Source: Caulobacter sp. CCUG 60055 (GTDB lineage: Bacteria; Pseudomonadota; Alphaproteobacteria; Caulobacterales; Caulobacteraceae). From it: 64,000 bases of DNA. The translations under genes and the position numbers were made by a program. The DNA lies in contig NZ_PUIC01000017.1 in NCBI RefSeq assembly GCF_022750545.1, forward strand, positions 45,302 to 109,301. The letters run 5' to 3'. This document shows positions 42,709-52,540 of this stretch, one piece after another. The notes beneath the pieces were generated by a model that searched no databases, had not been told where the DNA came from, and saw nothing but the letters and a program-made list of their open reading frames with translations. Positions within the stretch are counted from its first letter, which is position 1, and every line of letters begins with the position of its first letter.

Positions 42709-44520
42709 GTGCGAAGAGCAAATTTCGCAACCGCCGCCTCTGTGCGGCTGATCGGCGTCGCGCTGACGATTCCCGTGGCGCTGGGCGCGTCGGCCGCGCG
42801 GGCGGACGAGCCGCGCGCCGCTGTCCGCGGCGTGACCGACGACAGGCTCGAAACCCAGATCGAACAGGCGGTCGGCGAGGCCAAGGCCGCCCCCAAGAGC
42901 CGGATCGAAGCCCGCCGCCGGGCGCGCGAAGCCGCCGACGCGGCCCAGGCGGTGCTGCGTTCCGAGGGCTACTACGCCGCCGAGATCGATCCCAGCCTCG
43001 GCGAGGGCGAGGCGCCCCAGCCGGTGATCACCGTCACCGCCGGCCGCCGCTTCCTGCTTGCCGCACCAAAGATCGACTGGGTGGGCGACGTCCCCGACGC
43101 CGACGCCCAGGCGGCCGGCGACAAGGCGATGGCGCTCAAGGCCGGCGGCCCCGGCCGGGCGGTCGAGGTGATCGCCGCCGAGGGGCGCATCGTCGCGGCG
43201 ATCCAGAAACGCGGCTACGCCGACGCCGCGGCCGCGCCGCGCGAAGTGATCGTCGACCACGCCGACTTTTCGGTCCGGCCCACCTATCGCATAGAGGCCG
43301 GCAAGCTGGTCCGCCTGAACGGCCTGGACATGCATACGCGCGGCCGCACCAAGCCGGACTGGGTCCGCCGCCTGGCGCCGTGGAAGCCGGGCGACGTCTA
43401 CGATCCCGACAAGGTGGCCGAGCTGGAGCGCCGCCTGCTGGATACCGGGGCCTACAACTCCGTCACCGTCGCCCTGGCGCCGGAGACGGCGACGGTGAAC
43501 GGCCTGCGGCCGGTGGTGGTCAGCCTGGCCGACCGGCCGCGCAGCACCATCGACCTCGGCGTCAACTACTCGACCAGCGAAGGCGAGGGCGTCGACGCCA
43601 AGTGGGTGCGCTACAACCGCTTCGGCCGCGCCGACACCCTGACGGTGCTGGCCAAGTACGCTCAGATCGAGCGCCTGCTCCAGATCGAGCTGTCCCTGCC
43701 GCACTGGCTGCGCCCGCAGCAGACCTTCAAGGCCAGGATCGGGGCGATCGACAACGACACCGACGCCTATCGGGAGACGGGCGTCAGCACGGGCGCCGAC
43801 ATCACCCGCCGGTTCGGCAAGACGTCTTATTTCACCTACGGCGCCACGCTGAAATACGGCCGCACCGTCGAGAAGATGGCCGCCGCCGACGTGATCAAGA
43901 AGGAGGGGCAGGACCTCGTCACCCTGATCGGGCTGGCGGCCTTCTTCCTCGACCGCTCCAACAATCCGCTGAACCCGACGCAGGGCTGGCGGCTCGACAG
44001 CCGCCTCGAGCCGACCGTCACCCTGGACGGCAGCGGTCAGGCCTACGTCAAGGCCCAGGCCCAGGCGACCGGCTACCTGCCGTTCGGCGAGAAGGCCTCC
44101 ACGGTCATCGCCGGTCGGGTCAAGGTCGGCTCGATCACGGGCGTGAAGGACGTGTACAGCGTCGCCGCGCCGCAGCGGTTCTTCGCCGGCGGCGGCGGTT
44201 CGGTGCGGGGCTATTCCTATCAGGGCGTCGGTCCGCGCTTCGCGGACAATTCGCCCGAAGGCGGACGGTCGTTGTTCGAGGCGTCGCTGGAGCTGCGCCA
44301 ACGCATCACCGAAAAGTGGGGCGTGGTCGCCTTCGTCGACGCCGGCTCGGTGGATTCGCGCGCGACGCCCGAGTTCCGCAAGGTCAACACCGGCGCCGGC
44401 CTGGGCGTGCGCTACGACCTCGGCTTCGGGCCGATCCGCGCCGACGTGGCCATCCCGTTGAACAAGAACAACGGAGACCCCGACTATCAGATCTACCTCA
44501 GCATCGGACAAAGCTTTTGA
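42709..44520 (+). CDS. tamA: Translocation and assembly module TamA
   Basis: The 603-residue outer-membrane protein starts at GTG 42709 with a signal peptide (ending near GASAARADE). Three POTRA-like domains (to about residue 260) precede a 16-stranded barrel of the Omp85 family, ending in the C-terminal strand YQIYLSIGQSF with terminal Phe. The motif VRGYSYQGVGPR is the conserved loop-6 (V/I)RGY. With TamB it helps insert outer-membrane proteins. The stop is overlapped by the tamB TTG start (TTGA). Confidence 0.93.
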   Translation: MRRANFATAASVRLIGVALTIPVALGASAARADEPRAAVRGVTDDRLETQIEQAVGEAKAAPKSRIEARRRAREAADAAQAVLRSEGYYAAEIDPSLGEGEAPQPVITVTAGRRFLLAAPKIDWVGDVPDADAQAAGDKAMALKAGGPGRAVEVIAAEGRIVAAIQKRGYADAAAAPREVIVDHADFSVRPTYRIEAGKLVRLNGLDMHTRGRTKPDWVRRLAPWKPGDVYDPDKVAELERRLLDTGAYNSVTVALAPETATVNGLRPVVVSLADRPRSTIDLGVNYSTSEGEGVDAKWVRYNRFGRADTLTVLAKYAQIERLLQIELSLPHWLRPQQTFKARIGAIDNDTDAYRETGVSTGADITRRFGKTSYFTYGATLKYGRTVEKMAAADVIKKEGQDLVTLIGLAAFFLDRSNNPLNPTQGWRLDSRLEPTVTLDGSGQAYVKAQAQATGYLPFGEKASTVIAGRVKVGSITGVKDVYSVAAPQRFFAGGGGSVRGYSYQGVGPRFADNSPEGGRSLFEASLELRQRITEKWGVVAFVDAGSVDSRATPEFRKVNTGAGLGVRYDLGFGPIRADVAIPLNKNNGDPDYQIYLSIGQSF

Positions 44521-47500
44521 GCGACCAGACCTCGCCAGAGCCGACGCCGTCCGCCGGAACGCGCAAGCGGCCCGGCCTGTTGGGCGTGATCCTGCTGGTC
44601 GTGTTGGGCCTCGCCGTCCTGATCTCGGTGTTGGTCGTGGCCGCCCGCTACAGCGTGCTGTCGCCCGCCGTGCGTCATTTCATCGAGGCCAAGGCCGACG
44701 GACTGAAGGTCAGCCGGTTCGGCCGGCTGAAGATCGAGGGGCTGGAGGGCGACCTCTGGCGCGACTTCTCCGTCCGAAAGCTGACGGTGTCCGACGACAA
44801 GGGCGTCTGGCTGGAGGCCCACCGCATCGGCGTCGTCTGGCGGGCGGGCGAGCTGCTGCAACGGCGCTTCCACGCCAACTCGATCTCGGCGGGGGACATC
44901 CGCGTCCTTCGGCGGCCGATCCTGGGCCCGGCCGGGCCGCCGGGACCGTCGCCGCTGTCGCTGGTCATCGACAGGATGGCCTTCCAGTTGGAGACCCTGC
45001 CGGAGTTCAGCGTGCGTCACGGGCTGTTCGACGTCGACGGCGATCTCGACGTCGAGCGCAAGGGCGGGCTGGAGGGGCAGATCGCCGCCCGCAGCCTGCT
45101 CCACGCCGGCGACGGCCTGAGCACCCGCTTCAGCCTCGGCCGCAGCCGGCAGATCGCCCTGTTCGCCGACGCGTCGGAGGGCAAGGGCGGGGCGCTGGCC
45201 GGCGCGCTGGGCCTTCCGGCCGACCAGGCCTTCTCGCTGGCCGCCCGCGTCACCGGCGCCACTTCGGACGGCCGGCTCAGCCTGCGCGCGACTTCGGGCG
45301 ACAAGGTCCCGGTGGAGGCGGCCGGTTCGTGGACCCCGGCCGGCGGCTCGGCCTCGGGCCGGCTGTCCCTGGCCGCGTCCAGCCTGACGGCGGCCTACCA
45401 GCGCATGGTCGGGTCCGAGGTGCGGTTCACCGTCTCGGGGGCCAAGGCCCCGGGCGACATGTTCGACCTGGCGCTCCAGGCGAACGCCGACAACCTGACG
45501 CTCCAGGCCAAGGGGCGAGGCGACATCGGCAAGCGCGCCGCGCCCGACGGCGTGGCGGTGACGCTGAAGGTGGCCGACCTGTCGCGTATCCTCGCCGCGC
45601 CGAAGATGGGGGCGGGCCTGTTCGACGGCCGGCTGGCCGGGCGCGACGCCGATTGGAAACTGGCCGGGACCCTGACGGTCGATAGGATCGCGGCCGGCGA
45701 TTACAGCCTGGCTCGCGCCAGCGGCCCGCTTACCCTGACCCTGGCCAAGAACGAGATCGGCCTGGACGCCCGCATCGCCGGCGCCGGCGGCCGCGGCCAG
45801 GGCGTGCTCGGCGCGCTGCTCGGCGAGCGGCCGCAGGTCTCGGCGACGGCGGCCCGTCTGGCCGACGGGCGCCTGCTGATCAAGGCGCTTCAGGCGCGCG
45901 GGGCCGGCCTCAAGGTCGACGCCAGCGGCGGCCGCGGCCTGCTGGGCGGGCTGAACTTCAAGGGCGTCGCCGAGGTGTCGAACCTGGCCGTCGCCCACAA
46001 GGGGGCCAAGGGCGCGCTCAGGACCGACTGGTCGGCCGCGCAGTCGGGGGCGAACAAGCCCTGGACCTTCACGCTCGACGGGCGCGGCGTCTCCTTCGCC
46101 AGCGGCCTGGGCGAGGCGGACCGGCTGCTCGGGGCCGCGCCGCGCCTGAAAGCGGCGGCGTCCTACGCCGACGGGGCCGTGACCGTGACCAAGGCCAGCC
46201 TCGACGGCGCGGCGGCCTCGGCCTCGACCAGCGGCGTGCTGGCCAAGGACGGAGCCCTGCGGTTCGCGCTCGACTGGCAGGCCCAGGGGCCGTTCGCGGC
46301 CGGGCCCATCGAGATCTCCGGCAAGGTCAAGGGCGGTGGCTCCATCGGCGGAACGGTCTCGGCGCCGCGCGCCGATCTCAAGGCCGACATCGACGCCATC
46401 GACTTCCCCGAGCTGACCATCAAGCCGGCCCATCTCGACCTGACCTTCGCCAAGCTGGCCGGCGGCGCCTTCGACGGGCAGTTCGGCCTGACCGGCTCCA
46501 GCGCCTACGGTCCAGCCCGGGCCAAGGCCGCGTTCCGCTTCCAGGAGGACGGCCTCGACCTGTCGGACGTCGACGCCGACGCCGGCGGGGTCAAGGCGTC
46601 GGGCGCGATCTCGCTGCGAGGAAGTTCGCCCTCGACCGCCGACCTCGTTCTGACGGCGGGGCCGGGCGCCTTCGTGACGCGAGGCAAGGCCGACGCCGCG
46701 GTGAAGATCGTCGACGCTGCGGGCGGCCCGCGCGGAACCATCCGGCTGAACGCCGACGGGCTGGCCCTGCGCAACTCCACCTTCTTCTTCAAGACCATCC
46801 GGCTGAACGCCGACGGCCCGCTGGCCCACATGCCCTACACCGTCGCCGCCGAGTTCCGCGAGAACCAGACGCCGTTCAAGCTCGCCGGTTCCGGCGTCGC
46901 CGACCAGACCGGCCAGGGCGCCAACCAGAGCTGGGGCGTCAGCTTCGCCGGCGGCGGCCGCGTGCTCCGCGCCGACTTCAAGACGCTGGAGCCCCTCCAT
47001 GTGGCCTTCGGCGGCGGCGGGCTGAGCGCCCGGGCCAGCCTGTCGGTGGCCGGCGGCAAGGCCGACCTCGACGCCCGCCAGACCGGCGAGGCGGTGACGG
47101 TGAAGGGAACGGTCGACGGCGTCGACCTCGGCGCGTTCGCCGAGGACTACGCCGGCAAGATCAGCGGCGTGCTGGCGGCCAACGGCAAGGGCTCGCGCCT
47201 CGACGGCGCGCTCGACGCCAGGCTGACCGGCGCGCGCAGCCTGGACGCGGCGGCCGACCTCGCCCTCGACGGGCGCGTCCACGCCGTGCTGGCCGATACG
47301 CGCCTGACCATCGAGGCGGCCACCTCCAACAGCAAGGGCCTGAAGAGCACGGCCAGCGTGGTGCTGCCCACCGAGGCCTCGGCCGCGCCGTTCCGCCTGG
47401 CCATCGACAAGACCAAGCCGATCTCCGGCCGCTTCGACGCCGACGGCGAGCTGAAGCCGATCTGGGACCTGGTCTATGGCGGCGAGCAGTCGCTGGCCGG

Positions 47501-48734
47501 CCGCATCGTCGCCCAGGGAACCGTCGCCGGCACGCTGAACCAGCCCAAGGTGGTCGGACATGCGGCCTTGACCAGCGGCAAGTTCGAGGACGCCGGCACC
47601 GGATTGCGCCTGCAGGACGTGACGCTGGACGCCGACCTCAGCCAGAACCGCGTGGCGTTCCGCCAGTTCAGCGCCGCCGACGGACATGGCGGCACGCTGT
47701 CCGGCCAGGGGCAGGTCAGCCTGGACGCCAAGGAGGCCAGCACCCTGACCTTGGCGGCCAAGGCGTTCCGCGTCATCGACAACGACATGGCCCAGGCCAG
47801 CGCCACCGGCAGCGTGACGGTGGTGCGCGGCGGCGACGGCAAGGCCAAGCTGACCGGGGCCCTGACCATCGACCGGGCCGACATCGCCGCCCGCACGCGC
47901 ACGCCCAACGGCGTGGTGCGCATGGACGTGGTCGAACGCAACAAGCCGGGCGACGAGGCCGCCGGCGACGTCAAGCCGGCGGCCAAGGGGCCGGCGGTGG
48001 CGCTGGACGTCGCCTTGCGCGCGCCGCGCCGCATCTTCATCAACGGCATGGGGCTGAACGCCGAGCTGTCGGTCGACGCCCACGTCTCGGGCACCACCGC
48101 CGCGCCGGCGCTGACCGGCGTGGCGCGCATCGTGCGCGGCGACTACGATTTCGGCGGCAAGCGGTTCGCCTTCGACGACCAGGGGACGATCCGCCTGGCC
48201 ACCTCGCCGGACAACATCAAGCTCGACCTGTCGGCGACCCGGGACGATCCGTCCCTGACGGCCGTGATCAAGATCACCGGCACCGCCGCCAAGCCGGTGA
48301 TCGCCCTGACCTCGACCCCGACCCTGCCCAGCGACGAGATCCTGTCGCAGGTGCTGTTCGGCCGCTCGGCCTCGCAGCTGTCGCCGGTGGAGGCCGCCCA
48401 GCTGGCGGCCGCCCTGGCGTCGCTGGCCACCGGCGGCGGCTTCGACATCATAGGCGGCCTGCGCGGGCTGGCCGGCCTCGACCGGCTGGCCCTGGGCGGC
48501 GACCAGGCCTCGGGCGTCACCGTTGCGGGCGGCAAGTACCTCACCGACAACGTCTATCTGGAGCTGGCCGGCGGCGGCCGCGACGGCCCGTCGGCCCAGG
48601 TCGAATGGCGCCTGAAGCGCAGCCTCGCCATCGTCTCCAAGGTGACGTCGCTGGGCGACACGCGCCTGTCGGTGCGCTGGCGCAAGGACCTGGGGCGGAA
48701 GGATCGTGCGCCGGCGGCGCAGGCGGCGCCCTGA
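44517..48734 (+). CDS. tamB: Translocation and assembly module TamB
   Basis: The protein of 1405 residues starts at TTG 44517, overlapping the tamA stop. A single N-terminal helix (GLLGVILLVVLGLAVLISVLV) anchors it in the inner membrane. The long middle is a repetitive beta-helical groove (GRLSLAASSLTAAY, KLAGTLTVDRIAAGDYS), and the C-terminal ~350 residues are the TamB domain (DYDFGGKRFAFDDQGTIRL, SDEILSQVLFGRSASQLSP, DNVYLELAGG). It bridges to TamA and likely moves lipids or membrane proteins. Open frame upstream of 44517 overlaps tamA and is not coding. Confidence 0.93.
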   Translation: MSDQTSPEPTPSAGTRKRPGLLGVILLVVLGLAVLISVLVVAARYSVLSPAVRHFIEAKADGLKVSRFGRLKIEGLEGDLWRDFSVRKLTVSDDKGVWLEAHRIGVVWRAGELLQRRFHANSISAGDIRVLRRPILGPAGPPGPSPLSLVIDRMAFQLETLPEFSVRHGLFDVDGDLDVERKGGLEGQIAARSLLHAGDGLSTRFSLGRSRQIALFADASEGKGGALAGALGLPADQAFSLAARVTGATSDGRLSLRATSGDKVPVEAAGSWTPAGGSASGRLSLAASSLTAAYQRMVGSEVRFTVSGAKAPGDMFDLALQANADNLTLQAKGRGDIGKRAAPDGVAVTLKVADLSRILAAPKMGAGLFDGRLAGRDADWKLAGTLTVDRIAAGDYSLARASGPLTLTLAKNEIGLDARIAGAGGRGQGVLGALLGERPQVSATAARLADGRLLIKALQARGAGLKVDASGGRGLLGGLNFKGVAEVSNLAVAHKGAKGALRTDWSAAQSGANKPWTFTLDGRGVSFASGLGEADRLLGAAPRLKAAASYADGAVTVTKASLDGAAASASTSGVLAKDGALRFALDWQAQGPFAAGPIEISGKVKGGGSIGGTVSAPRADLKADIDAIDFPELTIKPAHLDLTFAKLAGGAFDGQFGLTGSSAYGPARAKAAFRFQEDGLDLSDVDADAGGVKASGAISLRGSSPSTADLVLTAGPGAFVTRGKADAAVKIVDAAGGPRGTIRLNADGLALRNSTFFFKTIRLNADGPLAHMPYTVAAEFRENQTPFKLAGSGVADQTGQGANQSWGVSFAGGGRVLRADFKTLEPLHVAFGGGGLSARASLSVAGGKADLDARQTGEAVTVKGTVDGVDLGAFAEDYAGKISGVLAANGKGSRLDGALDARLTGARSLDAAADLALDGRVHAVLADTRLTIEAATSNSKGLKSTASVVLPTEASAAPFRLAIDKTKPISGRFDADGELKPIWDLVYGGEQSLAGRIVAQGTVAGTLNQPKVVGHAALTSGKFEDAGTGLRLQDVTLDADLSQNRVAFRQFSAADGHGGTLSGQGQVSLDAKEASTLTLAAKAFRVIDNDMAQASATGSVTVVRGGDGKAKLTGALTIDRADIAARTRTPNGVVRMDVVERNKPGDEAAGDVKPAAKGPAVALDVALRAPRRIFINGMGLNAELSVDAHVSGTTAAPALTGVARIVRGDYDFGGKRFAFDDQGTIRLATSPDNIKLDLSATRDDPSLTAVIKITGTAAKPVIALTSTPTLPSDEILSQVLFGRSASQLSPVEAAQLAAALASLATGGGFDIIGGLRGLAGLDRLALGGDQASGVTVAGGKYLTDNVYLELAGGGRDGPSAQVEWRLKRSLAIVSKVTSLGDTRLSVRWRKDLGRKDRAPAAQAAP

Positions 48735-48807
48735 TCTTGCGCGGCCGCCTCGTTGAACGGCGTTCCGGCGGGAAGATCGTGTCTCGAAATCTCGGCTAGG
48801 GTGAAGC

Positions 48808-50079
48808 GTGAGCGAGCGAATCCAAGACCTGAACCTCGGCGCGGACGACCGCGCCGTGCTGGACGCCATGGCGGCGGACGGCGGACGCGGCCTCGTCGGG
48901 CGCGCCGTCGAATGGTGCGCGATCAATTCGGGCAGCCGCAACCTGGAAGGACTGGAGCGGCAGCGCGCCGTCCTGGCCCAGGTGTTGGCGCAGGCTCCGG
49001 GCGAGGTGGAGAGCCTGCCGCTGTCGCCCTCGGTCGAGATCGCCGCGGACGGTCGCGAGCGGCCGCAGGCCCATACCGACGCCCTGCGCCTGACCGTGCG
49101 CCCGGACGCGCCGGTGCAGGTGGTGCTTACGGGGCACTACGACACCGTCTATCCGGCCGAGAGCCCGTTCCAGCGGGTGGTCGACCGCGCCGACGGCGCG
49201 CTGCACGGCCCCGGGATCGCCGACATGAAGGGCGGGATCAGCGTCATGCTGGGGGCCTTGGCCGCGTTCGAACGCCATCCGCTGGCCGGCCGGCTGGGCT
49301 ATCGCGTGCTGCTGTCGCCGGACGAGGAGATCGGGTCCCTGGCCTCGGCGCCGCTGCTGGCCGAACTGGGCGCCCAGGGGCACGTGGGCATGACCTACGA
49401 GCCGGCCCTGGCCGACGGCACGCTGGCCGGCGCGCGCAAGGGCTCGGGCAATTTCCATGTCGTCGTGCGCGGCCGCGCCGCCCATGCCGGGCGCGACTTC
49501 CACCTCGGCCGCAACGCGGTGGTCGCGGCGGCCCGGCTCGCCGAGGCGCTGAACGCCGTCAACGGCGGTCGCGAGGGCGTGACGCTCAATGTCGCCCGCA
49601 TCGACGGCGGCTCGCCGCTGAACATGGTGCCCGACGTCGCCGTGGTGCGCTTCAACGTCCGCTTCCCCGACGCCGAGGCCGGGGCGTGGACCCGAAGCGC
49701 CGTCGAGGCGGCGCTGGAGGCGGGAAAGGGCGAGGGGCTGAGCCTCGACCTGCACGGCGGCTTCACCCGGCCGGCCAAGCCGTTCAACGCGGCCCAAAGC
49801 CGCCTGTTCGAGGCGGTGCGGGCGGCGGGGCGGCTGCTCGGCCAGGACATCGGCTGGAAGCCGTCCGGCGGCGTCTGCGAGGGCAACAACCTGTTCGCCG
49901 CCGGTCTGCCGAACGTCGACACGCTGGGCGTTCGCGGCGGCGACATCCACAGCGAGAACGAGTACGCTTGGCCGGAAAGCTTCCTCGAACGCGCGCAGCT
50001 TTCGGCCCTGATCCTCATGAAACTCGCCGCTGGCGAGATCGACGGCCCCGGACTGCGGGCGGCGATGGAGAACGCTTGA
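48808..50079 (+). CDS. M20-family metallohydrolase at head of ast operon
   Basis: The 423-residue protein has M20 metal-site motifs: TGHYDTVYP, GPGIADMKGG, SPDEEIGS and, late, GGDIHSENEYAWP, plus the dimerisation domain with RGRAAHAGRD. Such enzymes remove acyl or carboxyl-linked groups from amino acids. Its stop overlaps astA (TTGATG) and the ast genes follow without gaps, so it probably serves arginine succinyl-transferase degradation. astE and astC are not seen here, and this protein might replace the desuccinylase; that is inference. Confidence 0.88.
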   Translation: MSERIQDLNLGADDRAVLDAMAADGGRGLVGRAVEWCAINSGSRNLEGLERQRAVLAQVLAQAPGEVESLPLSPSVEIAADGRERPQAHTDALRLTVRPDAPVQVVLTGHYDTVYPAESPFQRVVDRADGALHGPGIADMKGGISVMLGALAAFERHPLAGRLGYRVLLSPDEEIGSLASAPLLAELGAQGHVGMTYEPALADGTLAGARKGSGNFHVVVRGRAAHAGRDFHLGRNAVVAAARLAEALNAVNGGREGVTLNVARIDGGSPLNMVPDVAVVRFNVRFPDAEAGAWTRSAVEAALEAGKGEGLSLDLHGGFTRPAKPFNAAQSRLFEAVRAAGRLLGQDIGWKPSGGVCEGNNLFAAGLPNVDTLGVRGGDIHSENEYAWPESFLERAQLSALILMKLAAGEIDGPGLRAAMENA

Positions 50080-51080
50080 TGCTGGTGGTCCGTCCGGCTG
50101 GTCCGGCCGATTTCGATTCCCTGATGGAGCTGGCGGTGCTGTCGGGGCGGGGCTTCACCAGCCTGCCCGAGGACGAGGCGACGCTGAAGGACCGGCTTCA
50201 GCTCTCCCAGCGCAGCTTCGAGGGCGCGATCGCGCCGCTCGAGGCCTGGTACACCCTGATGCTCGAGGACGCCGCCGCCGGGCGAGTGGACGGCGTGGCC
50301 GGGGTCAAGGCGGGGGTCGGCCTGAAGCGGCCGTTCTTCTCGTTCCGGGTGGTGACGCTGGCCCAGTCGTCGCCGACCCTGTCGATGCGCTTCGACCACA
50401 AGGCGCTGGTGCTGGTCAACGAATGCGCCGGCTGGTCCGAGGTGGGCTCGCTGTTCCTGCGTCCCGAGCGCCGCAAGGGCGGGGCGGGGCGGCTGCTGGC
50501 CCAGTCGCGCTACATGCTGATCGGGAGCGAGCCCCAGCGGTTCGCCGAGATGGTGCTGGCCGAGCTGCGCGGCTGGTTCGACGATGACGGCTCGTGCCCG
50601 TTCTGGGACAGCGTCGCCTCCAAGTTCTTCCGGCTGGCCTTCGACCAGGCCGACCTGATGAGCGCCTCGACCGACGGTCAGTTCATCCTCGACCTCGCCC
50701 CGCGTCATCCGATCTATGTCGAGCTGCTGCCCAAGGCGGCCTGCGACGCCATCGCCCAGGTCCACCGCGAGGGCGAGGCGGCCAGGGCCATGCTGGAGGC
50801 CGAGGGATTCCGCTACCAGGGGCTGGTCGACATCTTCGACGCCGGCCCGACCGTGGCCTGTCCGCGCGACGACATCCGCACCGTGCGGGACGCGCGCTGG
50901 TTCCGGGCGCGGGTGGGCGACATCGAAGGCTCCGAGGCGCTGGTCTCCGCTGGCGAGATCCAGCGTTTCCGCGCCGTGCGGACGGCGACGGCGATCAAGG
51001 ACGAACAGGCGACGATCTCGCGCGACGCGGCCGAGGTGCTGGGCGTGCGCGAGGGCGACCGGATCAGGGTGAAGGCATGA
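50079..51080 (+). CDS. astA: Arginine N-succinyltransferase
   Basis: The 333-residue protein starts MLVVRPAGPADFDSLMELAV and includes GGFTSLP-like GRGFTSLPEDEATL, LFLRPERRKGGAGRLLAQSRY and YQGLVDIFDAGPTV, all AstA. It succinylates arginine with succinyl-CoA in the first AST step. The ATG overlaps the M20 stop and its own stop overlaps astD by 4 bases (ATGA). Confidence 0.95.
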   Translation: MLVVRPAGPADFDSLMELAVLSGRGFTSLPEDEATLKDRLQLSQRSFEGAIAPLEAWYTLMLEDAAAGRVDGVAGVKAGVGLKRPFFSFRVVTLAQSSPTLSMRFDHKALVLVNECAGWSEVGSLFLRPERRKGGAGRLLAQSRYMLIGSEPQRFAEMVLAELRGWFDDDGSCPFWDSVASKFFRLAFDQADLMSASTDGQFILDLAPRHPIYVELLPKAACDAIAQVHREGEAARAMLEAEGFRYQGLVDIFDAGPTVACPRDDIRTVRDARWFRARVGDIEGSEALVSAGEIQRFRAVRTATAIKDEQATISRDAAEVLGVREGDRIRVKA

Positions 51081-52540
51081 CGCAGGCGTTGTTCATCGGC
51101 GGAGCGTGGCGCGAGGGCTCCGGGCCGGTCTTGGAATCCACCGACCCCGCGAGCGGGGCGACGGTCTGGCGCGCCGCCTCTGCCGCAGCGGCGGAGGTCG
51201 CCGCGGCGGTGGCCGCCGCGCGGGGCGCGTTCCGCGACTGGGCCGACCGACCGCGCCAGGCGCGCATCGAGGCGATGCGGCGCTACAAGGCCGCGCTGGA
51301 GGCCCGCGCCCCGGCCTTCGCCGAGGCGCTTTCGCGCGAGACCGGCAAGGCGCTGTGGGAGACCAAGGCCGAGCTGGCCTCGATGATGGGCAAGGTCGAC
51401 GTCTCGATCGCCGCCTATGACGAGCGCACCGGCGAGCGCAGCGCGCCGACCGCTTTCGGCCGCGCCGCCCTGCGGCATCGCCCGCATGGGGTGATGGCCG
51501 TGCTCGGGCCGTTCAACTTCCCGGGACACCTGCCCAACGGCCATATCGTGCCGGCGTTGCTGGCCGGCGACACCGTGGTGTTCAAGCCGTCGGAAGAGAC
51601 GCCGCTGGCCGGCCAGCTGCTGGTCGAGGCGCTGGAGGCCGCCGATCTGCCGGCCGGGGTGGTCAACCTGGTCCAGGGCGGCCGCGAGGTCGGCCAGGCC
51701 CTGATCGATCAGGAGATCGACGGCCTGCTGTTCACCGGCTCGGCCCAGGCCGGCGCCTTCTTCCGCCGCCGCTTCGCCGACCGGCCCGACGTCATCCTGG
51801 CCCTGGAGCTGGGCGGCAACAACCCGCTGGTGGTCTGGGAGGCCGGCGACGCCGAGGCCGTGGCCGCCCTGGTCGTGCAGTCGTCGTTCATCACCACCGG
51901 TCAGCGCTGTTCGTGCGCGCGCCGCCTGATCGTGCCCGAGGGCGCGGCGGGCGAGGCGGTGGTCGAGGCCGTCGCGGCCCTGGCCGACCGACTGCTCGTC
52001 GGGCCGTGGGACGGCGCGGCCGAGCCGTTCATGGGGCCGCTGATCTCGGCGCGGGCGGCGGCCGGCGCGGTGGCGGCCGCACGCGGTCTGGTCGAGGCCG
52101 GCGCCCGGCCGATCCGCCCGCTGGCCCTTCGCGAGGACCTGGGCCAGGCCTTTGTCGGCCCAGGCCTGATCGACGTCGCCGGCGTGGACGTTCCCGACGA
52201 GGAGGTCTTCGCGCCGCTGGTCCAGGTCACGCGCGTCGCCGATTTCGACGCCGCGATCGCCGCCGCCAACGCCACGCGCTACGGCCTGTCGGCCGGGCTG
52301 GTCTCGAACGATCCGGGCCTGTGGGAGACGTTCCTCCAGCGCAGCCGCGCCGGGGTGGTCAACTGGAACCGCCCGACCACCGGGGCGGCCGGAACCGCGC
52401 CGTTCGGCGGCCTCGGCGCGTCGGGCAACCACCGGCCCAGCGCCTATTACGCCGCCGACTATTGCGCCTATCCGGTGGCCAGTTTCGAGGCCGACGCCGT
52501 GGTCTCCACCGTCGCCGACATCAAGGGGCTGCGGGCATGA
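51077..52540 (+). CDS. astD: Succinylglutamic semialdehyde dehydrogenase
   Basis: The 487-residue aldehyde dehydrogenase has NAD-binding FTGSAQAG, catalytic Glu in LELGGNNP and nucleophile Cys in TTGQRCSCARR, the AstD arrangement. It oxidises N-succinylglutamate semialdehyde to succinylglutamate. Overlaps with astA (4 bases) and astB (4 bases) show coupling. The conserved N-terminus FIGGAWREGSGP confirms the start at 51077. Confidence 0.95.
   Translation: MTQALFIGGAWREGSGPVLESTDPASGATVWRAASAAAAEVAAAVAAARGAFRDWADRPRQARIEAMRRYKAALEARAPAFAEALSRETGKALWETKAELASMMGKVDVSIAAYDERTGERSAPTAFGRAALRHRPHGVMAVLGPFNFPGHLPNGHIVPALLAGDTVVFKPSEETPLAGQLLVEALEAADLPAGVVNLVQGGREVGQALIDQEIDGLLFTGSAQAGAFFRRRFADRPDVILALELGGNNPLVVWEAGDAEAVAALVVQSSFITTGQRCSCARRLIVPEGAAGEAVVEAVAALADRLLVGPWDGAAEPFMGPLISARAAAGAVAAARGLVEAGARPIRPLALREDLGQAFVGPGLIDVAGVDVPDEEVFAPLVQVTRVADFDAAIAAANATRYGLSAGLVSNDPGLWETFLQRSRAGVVNWNRPTTGAAGTAPFGGLGASGNHRPSAYYAADYCAYPVASFEADAVVSTVADIKGLRA

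Noticed and set aside
42705..44516. Plus-strand extension of tamB upstream of its TTG start
   Set aside because: Overlaps tamA in another frame and reads Arg-rich; tamB family start is at 44517.
44493..48941. Very long minus-strand open frame (about 1480 codons) opposite tamB
   Set aside because: Product is Arg/Gly/Ala-rich low-complexity typical of antisense frames in high-GC DNA; tamB on the plus strand is well supported.
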